Below, in pieces: positions 17,339 to 25,764 of a stretch of DNA of 64,000 nt. The stretch's first letter is position 1, and the number at the start of each line of letters is the position of its first letter. The position numbers were made by a program, and so were the translations under genes. This DNA is from an uncultured Acinetobacter sp. GTDB lineage: Bacteria; Pseudomonadota; Gammaproteobacteria; Pseudomonadales; Moraxellaceae. A model generated the notes under the pieces. That model did no database searches, had not been told where the DNA came from, and saw only the letters and a program-made list of their open reading frames with translations. The stretch covers positions 62,001 to 126,000 of the forward strand of contig NZ_CANQTS010000001.1 of the NCBI RefSeq assembly GCF_947626835.1. Direction: 5' to 3'.

Positions 17339-19210
17339 GTGCCACGTTTTTCTTGTCTTTTAGCTTTTAGTTTATTCTTTCCTGCGACCACATGGGCGCA
17401 AACCGCTTATCTTGAGCGTGCCCAACAACTTAGTTTACATCAACAGCCGACTTGGCAGCAGTTAACCTATCGCATAGAGGGTCAAAGTGACGTTGCAGCA
17501 AAACATTTCTTTTTAACCCCTCAAGGTCAACATCAGTCTCAACATGAATTAAATGCCCATATTCAAGCATTGTTTGAAAAAACCCAAGCGGATGAATCAG
17601 TACGTTGTCGCTTTCCTGCGCGTAGTCAATGGCTGATACGTAGCCTAAACATTGATGTTGAGCAATTGCCGCAGGTTAGCTGTCCAAAATTTGATAAATG
17701 GTGGCAGGAGATTCAACCGCATCGTGCCACTTTGATTTATGCCACAGATTTTATGGGCAATCCAAGCTCAATGTTTGGACATACCTTATTGCGTATTGAT
17801 CCCGATCAGCAGCACGAGTTAAATCTAAGCTCTTATGCCGTTAATTATGCCGCAACCGTCACCTCAGGACACGATTTGGCATTTGCATGGAAGGGGCTTA
17901 CGGGGCAGTATCCGGGTGAATATTCGATTTTGCCTTATTATCGTAAGGTAAAAGAATATGGCGACTTTGAAAGTCGCGATCTATGGGAGTATGAGTTAGA
18001 TTTGCGCCCTGAAGAAGTACAATTTATGGTGCAACATCTGTGGGAAATGCAACAGGTGAGTTTTCCTTATTATTTTATTTCAGACAATTGTGCTTATCGT
18101 TTATTGGGTTTAATTGATTTAGTCAGACCTGAATTAAAATTACAACAGGCTTTTAAACACGTCGCCATGCCGATTGAAACCTTAAAAGCAATTCAGGCAA
18201 ACGGTTTAGTTAAAGACACCCATTACCGTCCGGCTTTGGAAACTCAGCTGAATAGTCAAGCCAAGCAACATGGTCAAGCTCTAGCGGTAACGGCACAAAC
18301 TTTAATTGGGCAACCTAAAGAAAAATTTGAACAATTGTTACAGCCCTTATCAGCAGATGAGCAAGCTAAAGTGCTTGAGATGGCCTATGACGCCTTATAT
18401 TTACAACTCACCGGTCGTCAAGTGCAAGCTGAGCAAGCACAACCTAAATTACGCCATCTTTTGGTGCTCAGAAGCCAACTTGATCTGGTGCAACAGCGCA
18501 GTGAGCCAATGCCACCTAAAGCCGACCCAAGTCAAAGTCATGCCGCCAAAAACCTGAAGGTTACGTTGGCTCGGGTGCAAGGCGATGAGGTGGTGGAAAT
18601 TTCACATCGTCATGCCTACCACGATTTAATTGACCCACAGGCCGGATTTCGCTTGGGTACACAGTTGCAAGTGTTAGATGGCACGTTGCAGTATCGTGAT
18701 GATCGACTCAAGCTCAGTGAGCTCAATATATTAAGTGTCAATACCTACGCCCCGATCACCGCCTTTAAAAGTGATATTAGTTGGGGCTTTAATTTGCAAT
18801 GGCAGCAAGAAGCACTAGATGCAACGGGGCAATTTAGTGAGTGGCAACAACATGGGGTGATCAACCTTAAAACGCAGCTAGGTTACAGTGCTTTATTCGG
18901 TCAACAACAGCATTTATGCTATGGACAGTTACAAAATCAATTTCAAGCCGGTAAAGCTTTAGATTTAGGTTGGCGTACCGGTATTGGTCCAACCATGGGC
19001 TGTCAAAGTCGATGGTCGGATCAGATCAATAGTGTGCTGCAAGTGGAATTGCCTTTTTGGGATGATGTAGATCAGTGGCAGTTGAAAACCAAAGGCGAGT
19101 TACAATACAGTTGGCAACAGCATCAAGCTATTCGTGTGGGCTATGAATACCAAACCCAAGACAATCAAGATTGGGACAAACTTAGTTTTAGTTTTGTGCA
19201 GTATTTTTAA
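17339..19210 (+). CDS. DUF4105 (Lnb N-terminal-like) exported protein
   Basis: This 623-residue protein, from GTG 17339, has a signal peptide ending near TTWA-QT. The DUF4105/Lnb N-terminal domain (about 110-290) has conserved IYATDFMGNPSSMFGHTLL and FISDNCAYRLL, whose His and Cys suggest an NlpC/P60-like papain-fold hydrolase. A long C-terminal part rich in Gln and alternating strands looks like a beta-barrel or beta-sandwich. The longest frame begins at ATG 17273, but that region overlaps the DUF3015 terminator and gives an unusually long positively charged leader, so I choose the later start. The activity is not established. It overlaps the convergent DUF4385 gene by 23 bases. Confidence 0.82.
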   Translation: MPRFSCLLAFSLFFPATTWAQTAYLERAQQLSLHQQPTWQQLTYRIEGQSDVAAKHFFLTPQGQHQSQHELNAHIQALFEKTQADESVRCRFPARSQWLIRSLNIDVEQLPQVSCPKFDKWWQEIQPHRATLIYATDFMGNPSSMFGHTLLRIDPDQQHELNLSSYAVNYAATVTSGHDLAFAWKGLTGQYPGEYSILPYYRKVKEYGDFESRDLWEYELDLRPEEVQFMVQHLWEMQQVSFPYYFISDNCAYRLLGLIDLVRPELKLQQAFKHVAMPIETLKAIQANGLVKDTHYRPALETQLNSQAKQHGQALAVTAQTLIGQPKEKFEQLLQPLSADEQAKVLEMAYDALYLQLTGRQVQAEQAQPKLRHLLVLRSQLDLVQQRSEPMPPKADPSQSHAAKNLKVTLARVQGDEVVEISHRHAYHDLIDPQAGFRLGTQLQVLDGTLQYRDDRLKLSELNILSVNTYAPITAFKSDISWGFNLQWQQEALDATGQFSEWQQHGVINLKTQLGYSALFGQQQHLCYGQLQNQFQAGKALDLGWRTGIGPTMGCQSRWSDQINSVLQVELPFWDDVDQWQLKTKGELQYSWQQHQAIRVGYEYQTQDNQDWDKLSFSFVQYF

Positions 19211-19736
19211 GTCCATCTAAAAACTGCTGTTTTTGGCTGAGGTAGTCGGGATGTTTTTTAGCTTGATCCCATTTTTGTTTAAAGATAGCAGCAGCTTGGG
19301 CTTTAATTGGATCTTCTGGACTGCGTGGTAACTCCTCACGGCCATGTGCACCACTTAAGCCTTTTTTGTCCTCAGGTACCGGACCTTTGTATTTTTTACC
19401 ACCTTGATGATTGGCATAACGCCGTGCACGGGTATATCCCATTTGCAAAAATTTGCGCGCCATATCTGCGCCGACAAAATCGTGTTGTGCTAAATAATCT
19501 AAAAAAAGTTGATAAATTTTTTCACTGCTTTGTGTGGCTTTTTCTACATCGGCAAAGCGCCAATGTGGCAAAATCTCCGATTTATACGGTTCGACTAATA
19601 ACACGCCTTGTTCACCGCGTCCAATACGATACAGCTCAGGTCGTAGGCGAAAATTAATCTTTTTAAAATCTAAACTATAGTCAAAGCTATTAGATTGCAC
19701 ACGAGCGGCACGACGTGGAATAGGTAGATTGGACAT
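19188..19736 (-). CDS. DUF4385 family protein
   Basis: This 182-residue soluble protein carries the DUF4385 core (RPELYRIGRGEQGVLLVEP, ILPHWRFAD, FVGADMARKFLQMGYTRARRY). The family has no known function. I start at ATG 19736 because AAGGAAC is 7 bases upstream. ATG 19754 lies within the stem of a terminator. The C-terminal 50 residues are charged. The 3' end overlaps the DUF4105 gene tail-to-tail by 23 bases. Confidence 0.85.
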   Translation of the reverse strand: MSNLPIPRRAARVQSNSFDYSLDFKKINFRLRPELYRIGRGEQGVLLVEPYKSEILPHWRFADVEKATQSSEKIYQLFLDYLAQHDFVGADMARKFLQMGYTRARRYANHQGGKKYKGPVPEDKKGLSGAHGREELPRSPEDPIKAQAAAIFKQKWDQAKKHPDYLSQKQQFLDGLKNTAQN

Positions 19737-19752
19737 CGACAGTTCCTTATGC

Positions 19753-19780
19753 AATAAAGCCCCAATTATGGGGCTTTATT
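19753..19780 (-). terminator. Perfect hairpin between lysine-rich gene and DUF4385 gene
   Basis: An 11-bp perfect stem AATAAAGCCCC / GGGGCTTTATT has loop AATTAT. It lies immediately past the lysine-rich gene on the minus strand and just upstream of the DUF4385 ribosome binding site. Its T-tract is weak, so some readthrough is likely. Confidence 0.7.
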
Positions 19781-19787
19781 ATGTGGG

Positions 19788-20120
19788 TTATTTGGCTTTC
19801 TTGGTGGTGGTTTTTTTCTCTTTTGTTGTAGAGCTTTTATTGCTGGTTTTGGCCTTGCTTGGTTTCTTAGCAGGCGTTGCTTTTTTAGTGACTTTGCCTT
19901 CAGTATCTGCCTTTTTGCTCTTGGCGGTTTTTTTAACCTCCGTTTTGGCTTTGTTGTCGGCATCTTTTGCTTTAGCGGTTTTTTTTACAGGTTTTTTAGC
20001 AGTCTTAGCTTTGGCTTCCTCTGCTTTTTTAGGGGTATTGGTTTTTTTCACTTTTTCCTCAGTGCTTTTCGCTTTAGCAGTGGAGGCTTTCTTTTCAGTT
20101 TTTTTTGCGCTTTCTGCCAT
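19788..20120 (-). CDS. Lysine/alanine/threonine-rich histone-H1-like protein
   Basis: This 110-residue low-complexity protein consists almost wholly of Lys, Ala, Thr, Ser and Glu in KKTAK, KAKS and KKP type repeats. It has no hydrophobic core and a very high positive charge. It resembles eukaryotic H1 tails and AlgP/HctB-like bacterial histone-like proteins, so binding to DNA or another polyanion is the likely activity. A GAGG lies 13 bases before ATG 20120, which is a little far. The opposite strand also has an open frame (19729-20187), which I treat as a composition artefact. No specific homologue is claimed. Confidence 0.75.
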   Translation of the reverse strand: MAESAKKTEKKASTAKAKSTEEKVKKTNTPKKAEEAKAKTAKKPVKKTAKAKDADNKAKTEVKKTAKSKKADTEGKVTKKATPAKKPSKAKTSNKSSTTKEKKTTTKKAK

Positions 20121-20222
20121 GATGACTTTATCCTCTGTGGTGAAAGATCACTGTTACTGTAGGATAAATATCGGCACGCTTGTGTAGCGATATGTAGAGG
20201 GGATGTGAAGTTATTTTAATTG

Positions 20223-20247
20223 AAAAAAACCTGCCATTCGGCAGGTT
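20223..20247 (-). terminator. Terminator of the cupin gene
   Basis: AACCTGCC / GGCAGGTT stem with ATTC loop. The A-tract at 20223-20229 is the U-tract on the minus strand. Confidence 0.9.
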
Positions 20248-20251
20248 GAAT

Positions 20252-20611
20252 TTAAGAATCAACAACCACAAAATATTTTTTAACAGCGGCAACGACCTCA
20301 AAGGTTCCCACAAAACCCGGTGGAATCACACCTGCATCGCCTGCTTTAACTTCTATAAAGCTTTGAGCGTGAGCATCATGGATGCGGACTATACCTTCAA
20401 GAACATGAAAAAATTCTTGTTTATTAGCGGCAAAGACAATGTTCCACGCCCCGACTTCACATTGCCAAATGCCGGCATTCATGTTGGGATGTTCATATAA
20501 ACTTTGGGTGAGGCGCTTCGGGTTACCGTGAACCAAACGATCAGGCCGTGGATAGTCAAGCGTTGTATCACTTGTAGCAGGTCCTTGGCCGGCAATATAC
20601 AGTTGAGTCAT
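20252..20611 (-). CDS. Small cupin domain protein
   Basis: This 119-residue single-domain cupin is of the COG3450 type. Conserved pieces are NAGIWQCEVGAWNI, EFFHVLEGIVRI and AGDAGVIPPGFVGTFEV. The usual first metal-binding motif lacks one His, so metal binding is uncertain. Relatives include proteins annotated as ureidoglycine aminohydrolase-like, but the substrate cannot be predicted. It is transcribed in the same direction as folE, with a hairpin between. Confidence 0.85.
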   Translation of the reverse strand: MTQLYIAGQGPATSDTTLDYPRPDRLVHGNPKRLTQSLYEHPNMNAGIWQCEVGAWNIVFAANKQEFFHVLEGIVRIHDAHAQSFIEVKAGDAGVIPPGFVGTFEVVAAVKKYFVVVDS

Positions 20612-20624
20612 GCTGTCATCCTAT

Positions 20625-20650
20625 AAAAAAGCCTCAAACAAGTTGAGGCT
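20625..20650 (-). terminator. Terminator of folE
   Basis: AGCCTCAA / TTGAGGCT with loop ACAAG. The A-run at 20625-20630 reads as a U-tract on the minus strand. Confidence 0.9.
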
Positions 20651-20657
20651 GATTTGA

Positions 20658-21212
20658 TTAATAACTTTCTGGCACCGCAGATAAAAACTCACGACGCTCA
20701 TCTTTATTGGTTTTAAAATCACCAGTAAAAGATACGGTACGTGTGGTCGATTCTTGTTTACCTACGCCACGCATCATCATACACATATGTGCTGAGTCAA
20801 TGACGACAGCAACACCACGCGCACCAGTCACTTCAGCCACCGCTTCGGCAATTTGCTGGGTGAGGTTTTCTTGGATTTGTAAACGACGCGCAAACATTTC
20901 GGTAATACGGGCAAATTTAGATAAACCTAAAACATGACCTTCTGGTAAATAAGCAATATGCACACGGCCATAAAATGGCAATAAATGGTGTTCACACAAT
21001 GAATAAAATTCAATGTTTTTCACTAACACCATTTCGCGGTTATCAGAAGGGAAGACCGCATTGTTGGTCACTTCTTCTAATGTTTTGCTATAACCAGACG
21101 TTAAATACGAAAAAGCTTTAGCAGCACGCACAGGTGTATCTTTAAGACCTGGGCGATCTAAATCTTCACCAACGGCAGTTAGGATGTTTGCGTAGGATTG
21201 CTGCATAGACAT
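20658..21212 (-). CDS. folE: GTP cyclohydrolase I
   Basis: This 184-residue enzyme converts GTP to 7,8-dihydroneopterin triphosphate, the first step of tetrahydrofolate synthesis. Zinc ligands are visible as Cys73 and His76 (CEHHLLPF) and Cys144 ([10 protein letters not shown]). GLSKFARI is the conserved fold signature. This is the FolE1 (zinc) type, at the short end of the family. It is a single gene. Confidence 0.97.
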   Translation of the reverse strand: MSMQQSYANILTAVGEDLDRPGLKDTPVRAAKAFSYLTSGYSKTLEEVTNNAVFPSDNREMVLVKNIEFYSLCEHHLLPFYGRVHIAYLPEGHVLGLSKFARITEMFARRLQIQENLTQQIAEAVAEVTGARGVAVVIDSAHMCMMMRGVGKQESTTRTVSFTGDFKTNKDERREFLSAVPESY

Positions 21213-21299
21213 AAGACGTGTTCACTTACACTGATATTGAACAAGGCCGGCATTGTAACAGAAATCTGCGCAAATGCCTGCCTTTAAAAAAGAATACGA

Positions 21300-21977
21300 T
21301 TACTGATTAAACTTTGGGTTTTTTTCTGAGCGTTTTAATAACACTAAAACGGCCCCAGTCCCACCTTGTTTTTCAGGTGCACTGACAAATGCCAACACAT
21401 CACGATGTTGACGTAACCAACCATTCACATAGGTTTTTAAAATGGCATCTGGGCCTTTGCCATGCACAATTTTAATCACGTTTTGATTTTCATCTTTGGC
21501 AATTTGAATGATTTGTAGCACAGCAACACGGGCTTGCTCTACGGTACAGCCATGTAAATCGACGGCTTCAAACCAACGTAAATTGCCGGCTTTTAAATCT
21601 TCAAATACTTTATGCTGCAAAGTGGCAATACGATAACTTAAATTGGCTTGGCTACCCACAGGATTTAAGGTTGCAACCGTATCTGAGAGCAAAGCATCAT
21701 CGGTTTGCATCGGTCCCATGGCAGCGGCACGCTTGGCTAAGGTTTGTGCATCGAGCTTTTTTTGAGCAGCCACGCGAACTTGGGCACGATTACTGGCCTC
21801 AAGCTTTTGTACACCACGCATTTCTTTGGCAAATAGCGCCATCTCTTCAGCAATTGGGTCAACTTCAACCTGAGGTTCGGGCATTTTAACCGCTGCATGT
21901 GGATTGCTGATTTGCTTTTTAAATGCGTTTAATAAGTTGTACTGGTCTTTAGACAACGAAGAATCTCGTTTACTCAT
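21300..21977 (-). CDS. Smr-domain protein
   Basis: This 225-residue protein has a charged, coiled N-terminal half (1-130) with many Ala/Glu/Lys, then a C-terminal Smr (MutS2-related) domain. Its motifs are LHG (141-143), HGKG (172-175) and GGTGA (205-209), which define the nicking-endonuclease fold. E. coli SmrA and SmrB are similar in layout. SmrB-type proteins cleave mRNA at collided ribosomes, and SmrA-type function is less clear. I cannot tell which this is, so no symbol is given. Confidence 0.88.
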   Translation of the reverse strand: MSKRDSSLSKDQYNLLNAFKKQISNPHAAVKMPEPQVEVDPIAEEMALFAKEMRGVQKLEASNRAQVRVAAQKKLDAQTLAKRAAAMGPMQTDDALLSDTVATLNPVGSQANLSYRIATLQHKVFEDLKAGNLRWFEAVDLHGCTVEQARVAVLQIIQIAKDENQNVIKIVHGKGPDAILKTYVNGWLRQHRDVLAFVSAPEKQGGTGAVLVLLKRSEKNPKFNQ

Positions 21978-22069
21978 AATTTTACAAAGGAGTTGCGTAC
22001 ACAGTGCGCATTATAAGCTGAATAAGTGGTGATGTGTACAGCAATCCTCTGCTGGTGTTGCGCGAATTG

Positions 22070-23160
22070 TTATGGTACGAAACTTAAAAACAAGTAAATG
22101 GCAAATAAACAAATGTGTAATACACCCGGTAACATGGTGGTATTTCCAGTGCGCAAGGAATGCGACACAATAAATAAAGACAGTACCAACAGCACAGAGG
22201 ATTTTGCATCAAGCCCTAATTCTAAGGGCTACTGCATGATCACGGCCAAAATAGCCACGGCAGGAATCGTCAAACCAATACTTGCAATCGCAGAGCCAAT
22301 GGCAAGATTTAAACTTGATTGTAATTTATCAGCTTTGGCTGCACGCATGGCCGCACCAAATTCAGGCAGCAATACAATCGCGGCAATTAAAATCCCTAAA
22401 GTCGCCACAGGTGCACCTACATGCTCTAAAAGTTTTTCAAGCGTAGGTGAAATGGCTTTGGCACTTAACACCACGGCAATTAAAGACACCAGTAAACTTG
22501 CCACACTGATCCAGGTGGTTTTGAGGCTCGGTGGTGCTAAGCTGGTGACATCTACTGAGGGCTTATCATTTAAGATCACCGGTAAAAAGTACTCCCGATG
22601 ACCAATGGTCTGAAATGCTGTAAATGCTGCAAACAACACCAAAGTAATAAACGCCATAAACAACAGCTGGGTTGGGTTGTAAATGCCACTACTGTTTGCA
22701 ACATAATTGGGTACAATCAAGGCAATGACAATAATAATGGTCATTGTGCCTAAAGCTGCTGTCACACCTTCCAGATTAAAACCTTGAATTTGGTGTTTAC
22801 GTCCCCCGACCAGTAAACTTAAACCAATAATACCGTTTAAGATAATCATAATGGCCGCAAAGATGGTATCGCGTGCTAAGCCCATCGTTGCCTCGCCCCC
22901 TGATAGCATCATAGATACAATTAAAGCCACTTCAATAATCGTGACCGATAGCGCACAAGCACTAAAGTGCCAAACGGCTCACCGACCTTATGTGCAATCA
23001 CTTCAGCATGATGTACTGCACAGATGACACTGGCCATTAAGCCGATTGATAATAAAATGACAATACCTAGCAATTGAGGAAGCATAAAATACAGCAACAC
23101 AATACCAAGGCTGAGCCAAGGCAAAGCAAGTGACCAAAGGCGGTTATATGGAGTAATCAT
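22070..23160 (-). pseudogene. chaA: chaA, Ca2+(Na+)/H+ antiporter, disrupted by a frameshift and an in-frame stop
   Basis: Three minus-strand segments together match a ChaA-type antiporter from end to end. Segment 1 (ATG 23160 to about 22958) runs through VGEPFGTLVL and then changes frame. The expected ALSVTIIEVAL is readable in another frame, consistent with two extra bases in the CACA run at 22954-22957. Segment 2 (to 22231) ends at a TAG codon after AVIMQ. Reading on in that same frame gives another 52 residues with SHSLRTGNTTMLPG, which fits the normal ChaA C-terminus (ISFSTGRTNVLNG in E. coli), up to TAA at 22070-22072. The reconstructed length of about 362 residues equals the family norm. 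Two independent lesions argue for a true pseudogene, though either could be a sequencing error. Confidence 0.85.
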
Positions 23161-23248
23161 TGTTGTTATGCCTCATTATTTTTTTTATACGTTTTATTGA
23201 GCATACTGCAATCAAGTAATCATCAAATAGTGAGGAGATGTAACCCAT

Positions 23249-23279
23249 AAAAAAAGGGCGACATCAATTCACCCTTTTA
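23249..23279 (-). terminator. Terminator of the trpGDC operon
   Basis: On the minus strand AAAGGGTG pairs with CGCCCTTT around a 9-11 base loop and runs into seven T. It lies just past the trpC stop codon. Confidence 0.75.
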
Positions 23280-23294
23280 TTCTTTAAAAGCTGC

Positions 23295-24101
23295 TTAGAT
23301 GTTTTGTGGTTCACCAAATAATTCACGAAAAGCTTGATCAGGGCGCGGCTGTTTCATAAAGCTCTCGCCCACCAAGAACGCGTGAATATCGTTGGCTTGC
23401 ATCATTGCAACATCGGCAGGGGTGGCAATCCCACTTTCTGTAACTAAAAGACGCTTTGGAGCGAGTAGGTTTTTCAAACGTAACGAAGTTGTTAAATCCA
23501 CTTCAAAAGTTTTTAAATTACGGTTATTGACACCCAACAAACAACGCTCAGAGAGTTTTAACGCACGTTCAAGCTCTGCTTCGTCATGTACTTCAACCAA
23601 CACATCTAAATTGTGCTCAAAAGCGGTTTTTGACATTTCTTCTAATTGTTGATCAGATAAACAGGCCACAATCAATAAAATACAGTCGGCATGTAAAGCA
23701 CGGGCTTCAATCACACCATACGGATTAATTAAAAAATCTTTACGTAAGGCAGGTAAGCTGCAATGACGACGGGCAATTTGAATATTGTCGTCATGACCTT
23801 GGAAAAAATCCACATCGGTGAGTACCGATAAACATGCCGCGCCGGCTTGCTCATATTGTTCGGCAATTTCAGCTGGATTAAAGTCTGCACGAATAATGCC
23901 TTTAGAAGGCGAGGCCTTTTTAATTTCGGCAATCACCGCAGGGCGCTTTGTAGTTAAAGCATCAGCAAAACCACGCACGGGTGTTGCAGCTTGCGCCAAT
24001 TGTTCAACATCATACAAACTTTTTTGCTTTAAACGCAGTTTAAACTCGTCATGTTTGCGGTCAATAATTTTACCTAAAATGGTATTGGCAATATCAATCA
24101 T
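23295..24101 (-). CDS. trpC: Indole-3-glycerol phosphate synthase
   Basis: This 268-residue TIM-barrel enzyme closes the pyrrole ring of CdRP to form indole-3-glycerol phosphate in tryptophan synthesis. Conserved motifs are VIAEIKKASPSKG (the catalytic lysine loop), ALRKDFLINPYGV, LLGVNNRNLKTFEVD and VTESGI. It is a stand-alone TrpC without the fused PRA isomerase domain seen in enteric bacteria. It lies 13 bases after trpD and is the last gene of the operon. Confidence 0.98.
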   Translation of the reverse strand: MIDIANTILGKIIDRKHDEFKLRLKQKSLYDVEQLAQAATPVRGFADALTTKRPAVIAEIKKASPSKGIIRADFNPAEIAEQYEQAGAACLSVLTDVDFFQGHDDNIQIARRHCSLPALRKDFLINPYGVIEARALHADCILLIVACLSDQQLEEMSKTAFEHNLDVLVEVHDEAELERALKLSERCLLGVNNRNLKTFEVDLTTSLRLKNLLAPKRLLVTESGIATPADVAMMQANDIHAFLVGESFMKQPRPDQAFRELFGEPQNI

Positions 24102-24114
24102 GGTTTAAATCCTG

Positions 24115-25161
24115 TTAAACGTCGTATTCTTTTAAAGTTTTGCTAAATTCAACCAAGATGCCCATTTTTTCTAAGGCTTGACCGCCATAAATAATATCGT
24201 GGGCAAAGGCCACACCTTCTTTATAGCTGCTACATAAGCCTGATACATAAAGACCAGCACCTGCGTTTAAGGCCACCATGTTGGCAGCTTTTTCACCAAT
24301 CGCCGATTTCTTTTTGCCTAAGGCATCTTTAATCAGTTTTAAGCTGTCGGCGGGGCTATCAATACTTAAACCACTTAAAGTTTGTGATTCAATATCAACA
24401 TCTTCAGGCATGATGGTCCATTCGGTGATTTGACCATTTTTAAGTTCAGCCACATAGGTTTTAGAAGCTAAGCTAATTTCATCTAAACCATCGTGTGAGT
24501 GGACCACCATGACGTGTTCTGCACCCAAGTTCATCAGAACTTCTGCCATAGGACGGCACAATTCTTGTGAAAACACCCCAATCACAAAGCGTTTTACCCC
24601 AGCGGGGTTGGTTAAAGGTCCAAGCAAGTTGAAAATGCTACGGAAGCCCAATTCTTTACGTGGACCAGTTGCATATTTCATCGCTTGATGATGATTTGGT
24701 GCAAACAAGAAACCCACGCCTAACTCACGAATACAACGCTCGGTTTGTTGCATATTCAGATCAAGCTGAATGCCTGCTTGTTCTAATAAATCTGATGAGC
24801 CTGATTTACCTGATACACCACGTCCGCCGTGTTTGGCAATGGTTGCACCTGCTGCGCTAATCACAAAACTGGCTGCAGTTGAGACATTAAATAAGTTTTG
24901 TCCGTCACCGCCAGTGCCGACAATATCAACCAAATAATTAAGATCAGAGACATCAATTTTAATGGCAAATTCACGCATGACCCGTGCAGCTGCAGTGATT
25001 TCTTCAATGCTTTCGCCTTTTAAGCGTAAGCCCATCATAAATGCGCCAATTTGGGCATCTGTGGCTTCACCCGACATAATGCTACGCATCACGTCTTGCA
25101 TTTGAGCATCAGTTAAGTGAATGTTTTTGGTAATATTATTTAAGGCTTGTTGAATATTCAT
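24115..25161 (-). CDS. trpD: Anthranilate phosphoribosyltransferase
   Basis: This 348-residue enzyme transfers phosphoribose from PRPP to anthranilate. The PRPP loop GTGGDG is at 82-87, followed by NVSTAASFVISAAG and KHGGRGVSGKSGSSD; RKELGFRSIFNLLGPLTNP is the other conserved core. It is separate from trpG, as is usual in Acinetobacter and Pseudomonas. It begins 18 bases after trpG ends. Confidence 0.98.
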   Translation of the reverse strand: MNIQQALNNITKNIHLTDAQMQDVMRSIMSGEATDAQIGAFMMGLRLKGESIEEITAAARVMREFAIKIDVSDLNYLVDIVGTGGDGQNLFNVSTAASFVISAAGATIAKHGGRGVSGKSGSSDLLEQAGIQLDLNMQQTERCIRELGVGFLFAPNHHQAMKYATGPRKELGFRSIFNLLGPLTNPAGVKRFVIGVFSQELCRPMAEVLMNLGAEHVMVVHSHDGLDEISLASKTYVAELKNGQITEWTIMPEDVDIESQTLSGLSIDSPADSLKLIKDALGKKKSAIGEKAANMVALNAGAGLYVSGLCSSYKEGVAFAHDIIYGGQALEKMGILVEFSKTLKEYDV

Positions 25162-25179
25162 GAATTGGCTCTAGCGTTT

Positions 25180-25764
25180 TTAAGCATAATTTTCAAGGAA
25201 GTTTTTAAAGATCTGATGACCATGTTCACTTAAGATTGATTCTGGGTGAAACTGCACGCCTTCAACAGCCAATGTCTTATGTTTAACACCCATAATTTCT
25301 TCTATGCCACCATCGGCTTCATTGGTCCAACAGGTCACTTCCAAACATTCAGGCAAGGTAGCTTGATCAATCACCAAAGAGTGATAGCGCGTTGCAGCAA
25401 ACGGTGAGGGTAAGTTGCTGAAAATTCCAGTATCTGAATGGTACATGTCGGATAAACGACCATGCATGACCCGTTTGGCACGTACTACATTGCCGCCAAA
25501 GGCTTGACCAATACTTTGATGGCCCAGACATACCCCAAGCACAGGAATTTTACCGGCAAAGTGTTGAATGGCAGCAATTGAAATACCTGCTTCACTTGGT
25601 GAGCAAGGTCCCGGTCCAATCACCAAATACTTCGGTTGCCATCGCTCAATATCTTCCAATGTCACGGCATCATTACGGACTACTTTTACTTGCTGATTTA
25701 ACTCGCCAAAATATTGTACGATGTTGTAAGTAAAGGAGTCATAGTTGTCGATCATTAAAAGCAT
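25180..25764 (-). CDS. trpG: Anthranilate synthase component II (glutamine amidotransferase)
   Basis: This 194-residue class I glutamine amidotransferase gives ammonia to TrpE. The catalytic triad is visible: Cys79 in GVCLGHQ, and His172 and Glu174 in QFHPES. The oxyanion-loop motif [11 protein letters not shown] precedes it. In many relatives this subunit also serves PabB in folate synthesis, so a dual role is possible. It is the first gene of trpGDC; trpE is not in the window. I found no leader peptide or attenuator hairpin upstream. Confidence 0.97.
   Translation of the reverse strand: MLLMIDNYDSFTYNIVQYFGELNQQVKVVRNDAVTLEDIERWQPKYLVIGPGPCSPSEAGISIAAIQHFAGKIPVLGVCLGHQSIGQAFGGNVVRAKRVMHGRLSDMYHSDTGIFSNLPSPFAATRYHSLVIDQATLPECLEVTCWTNEADGGIEEIMGVKHKTLAVEGVQFHPESILSEHGHQIFKNFLENYA

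Noticed and set aside
19729..20187. Plus-strand open frame of 152 codons rich in Leu, Val, Phe
   Set aside because: It is the complement of the lysine-rich gene, where AAA/AAG codons read as TTT/CTT. No ribosome binding site, and the hydrophobic composition is explained by the other strand.
22098..22601. Plus-strand open frame of 167 codons opposite the 3' part of chaA
   Set aside because: The minus strand clearly encodes ChaA motifs here, including the part after the amber codon. The plus frame has no recognisable features.
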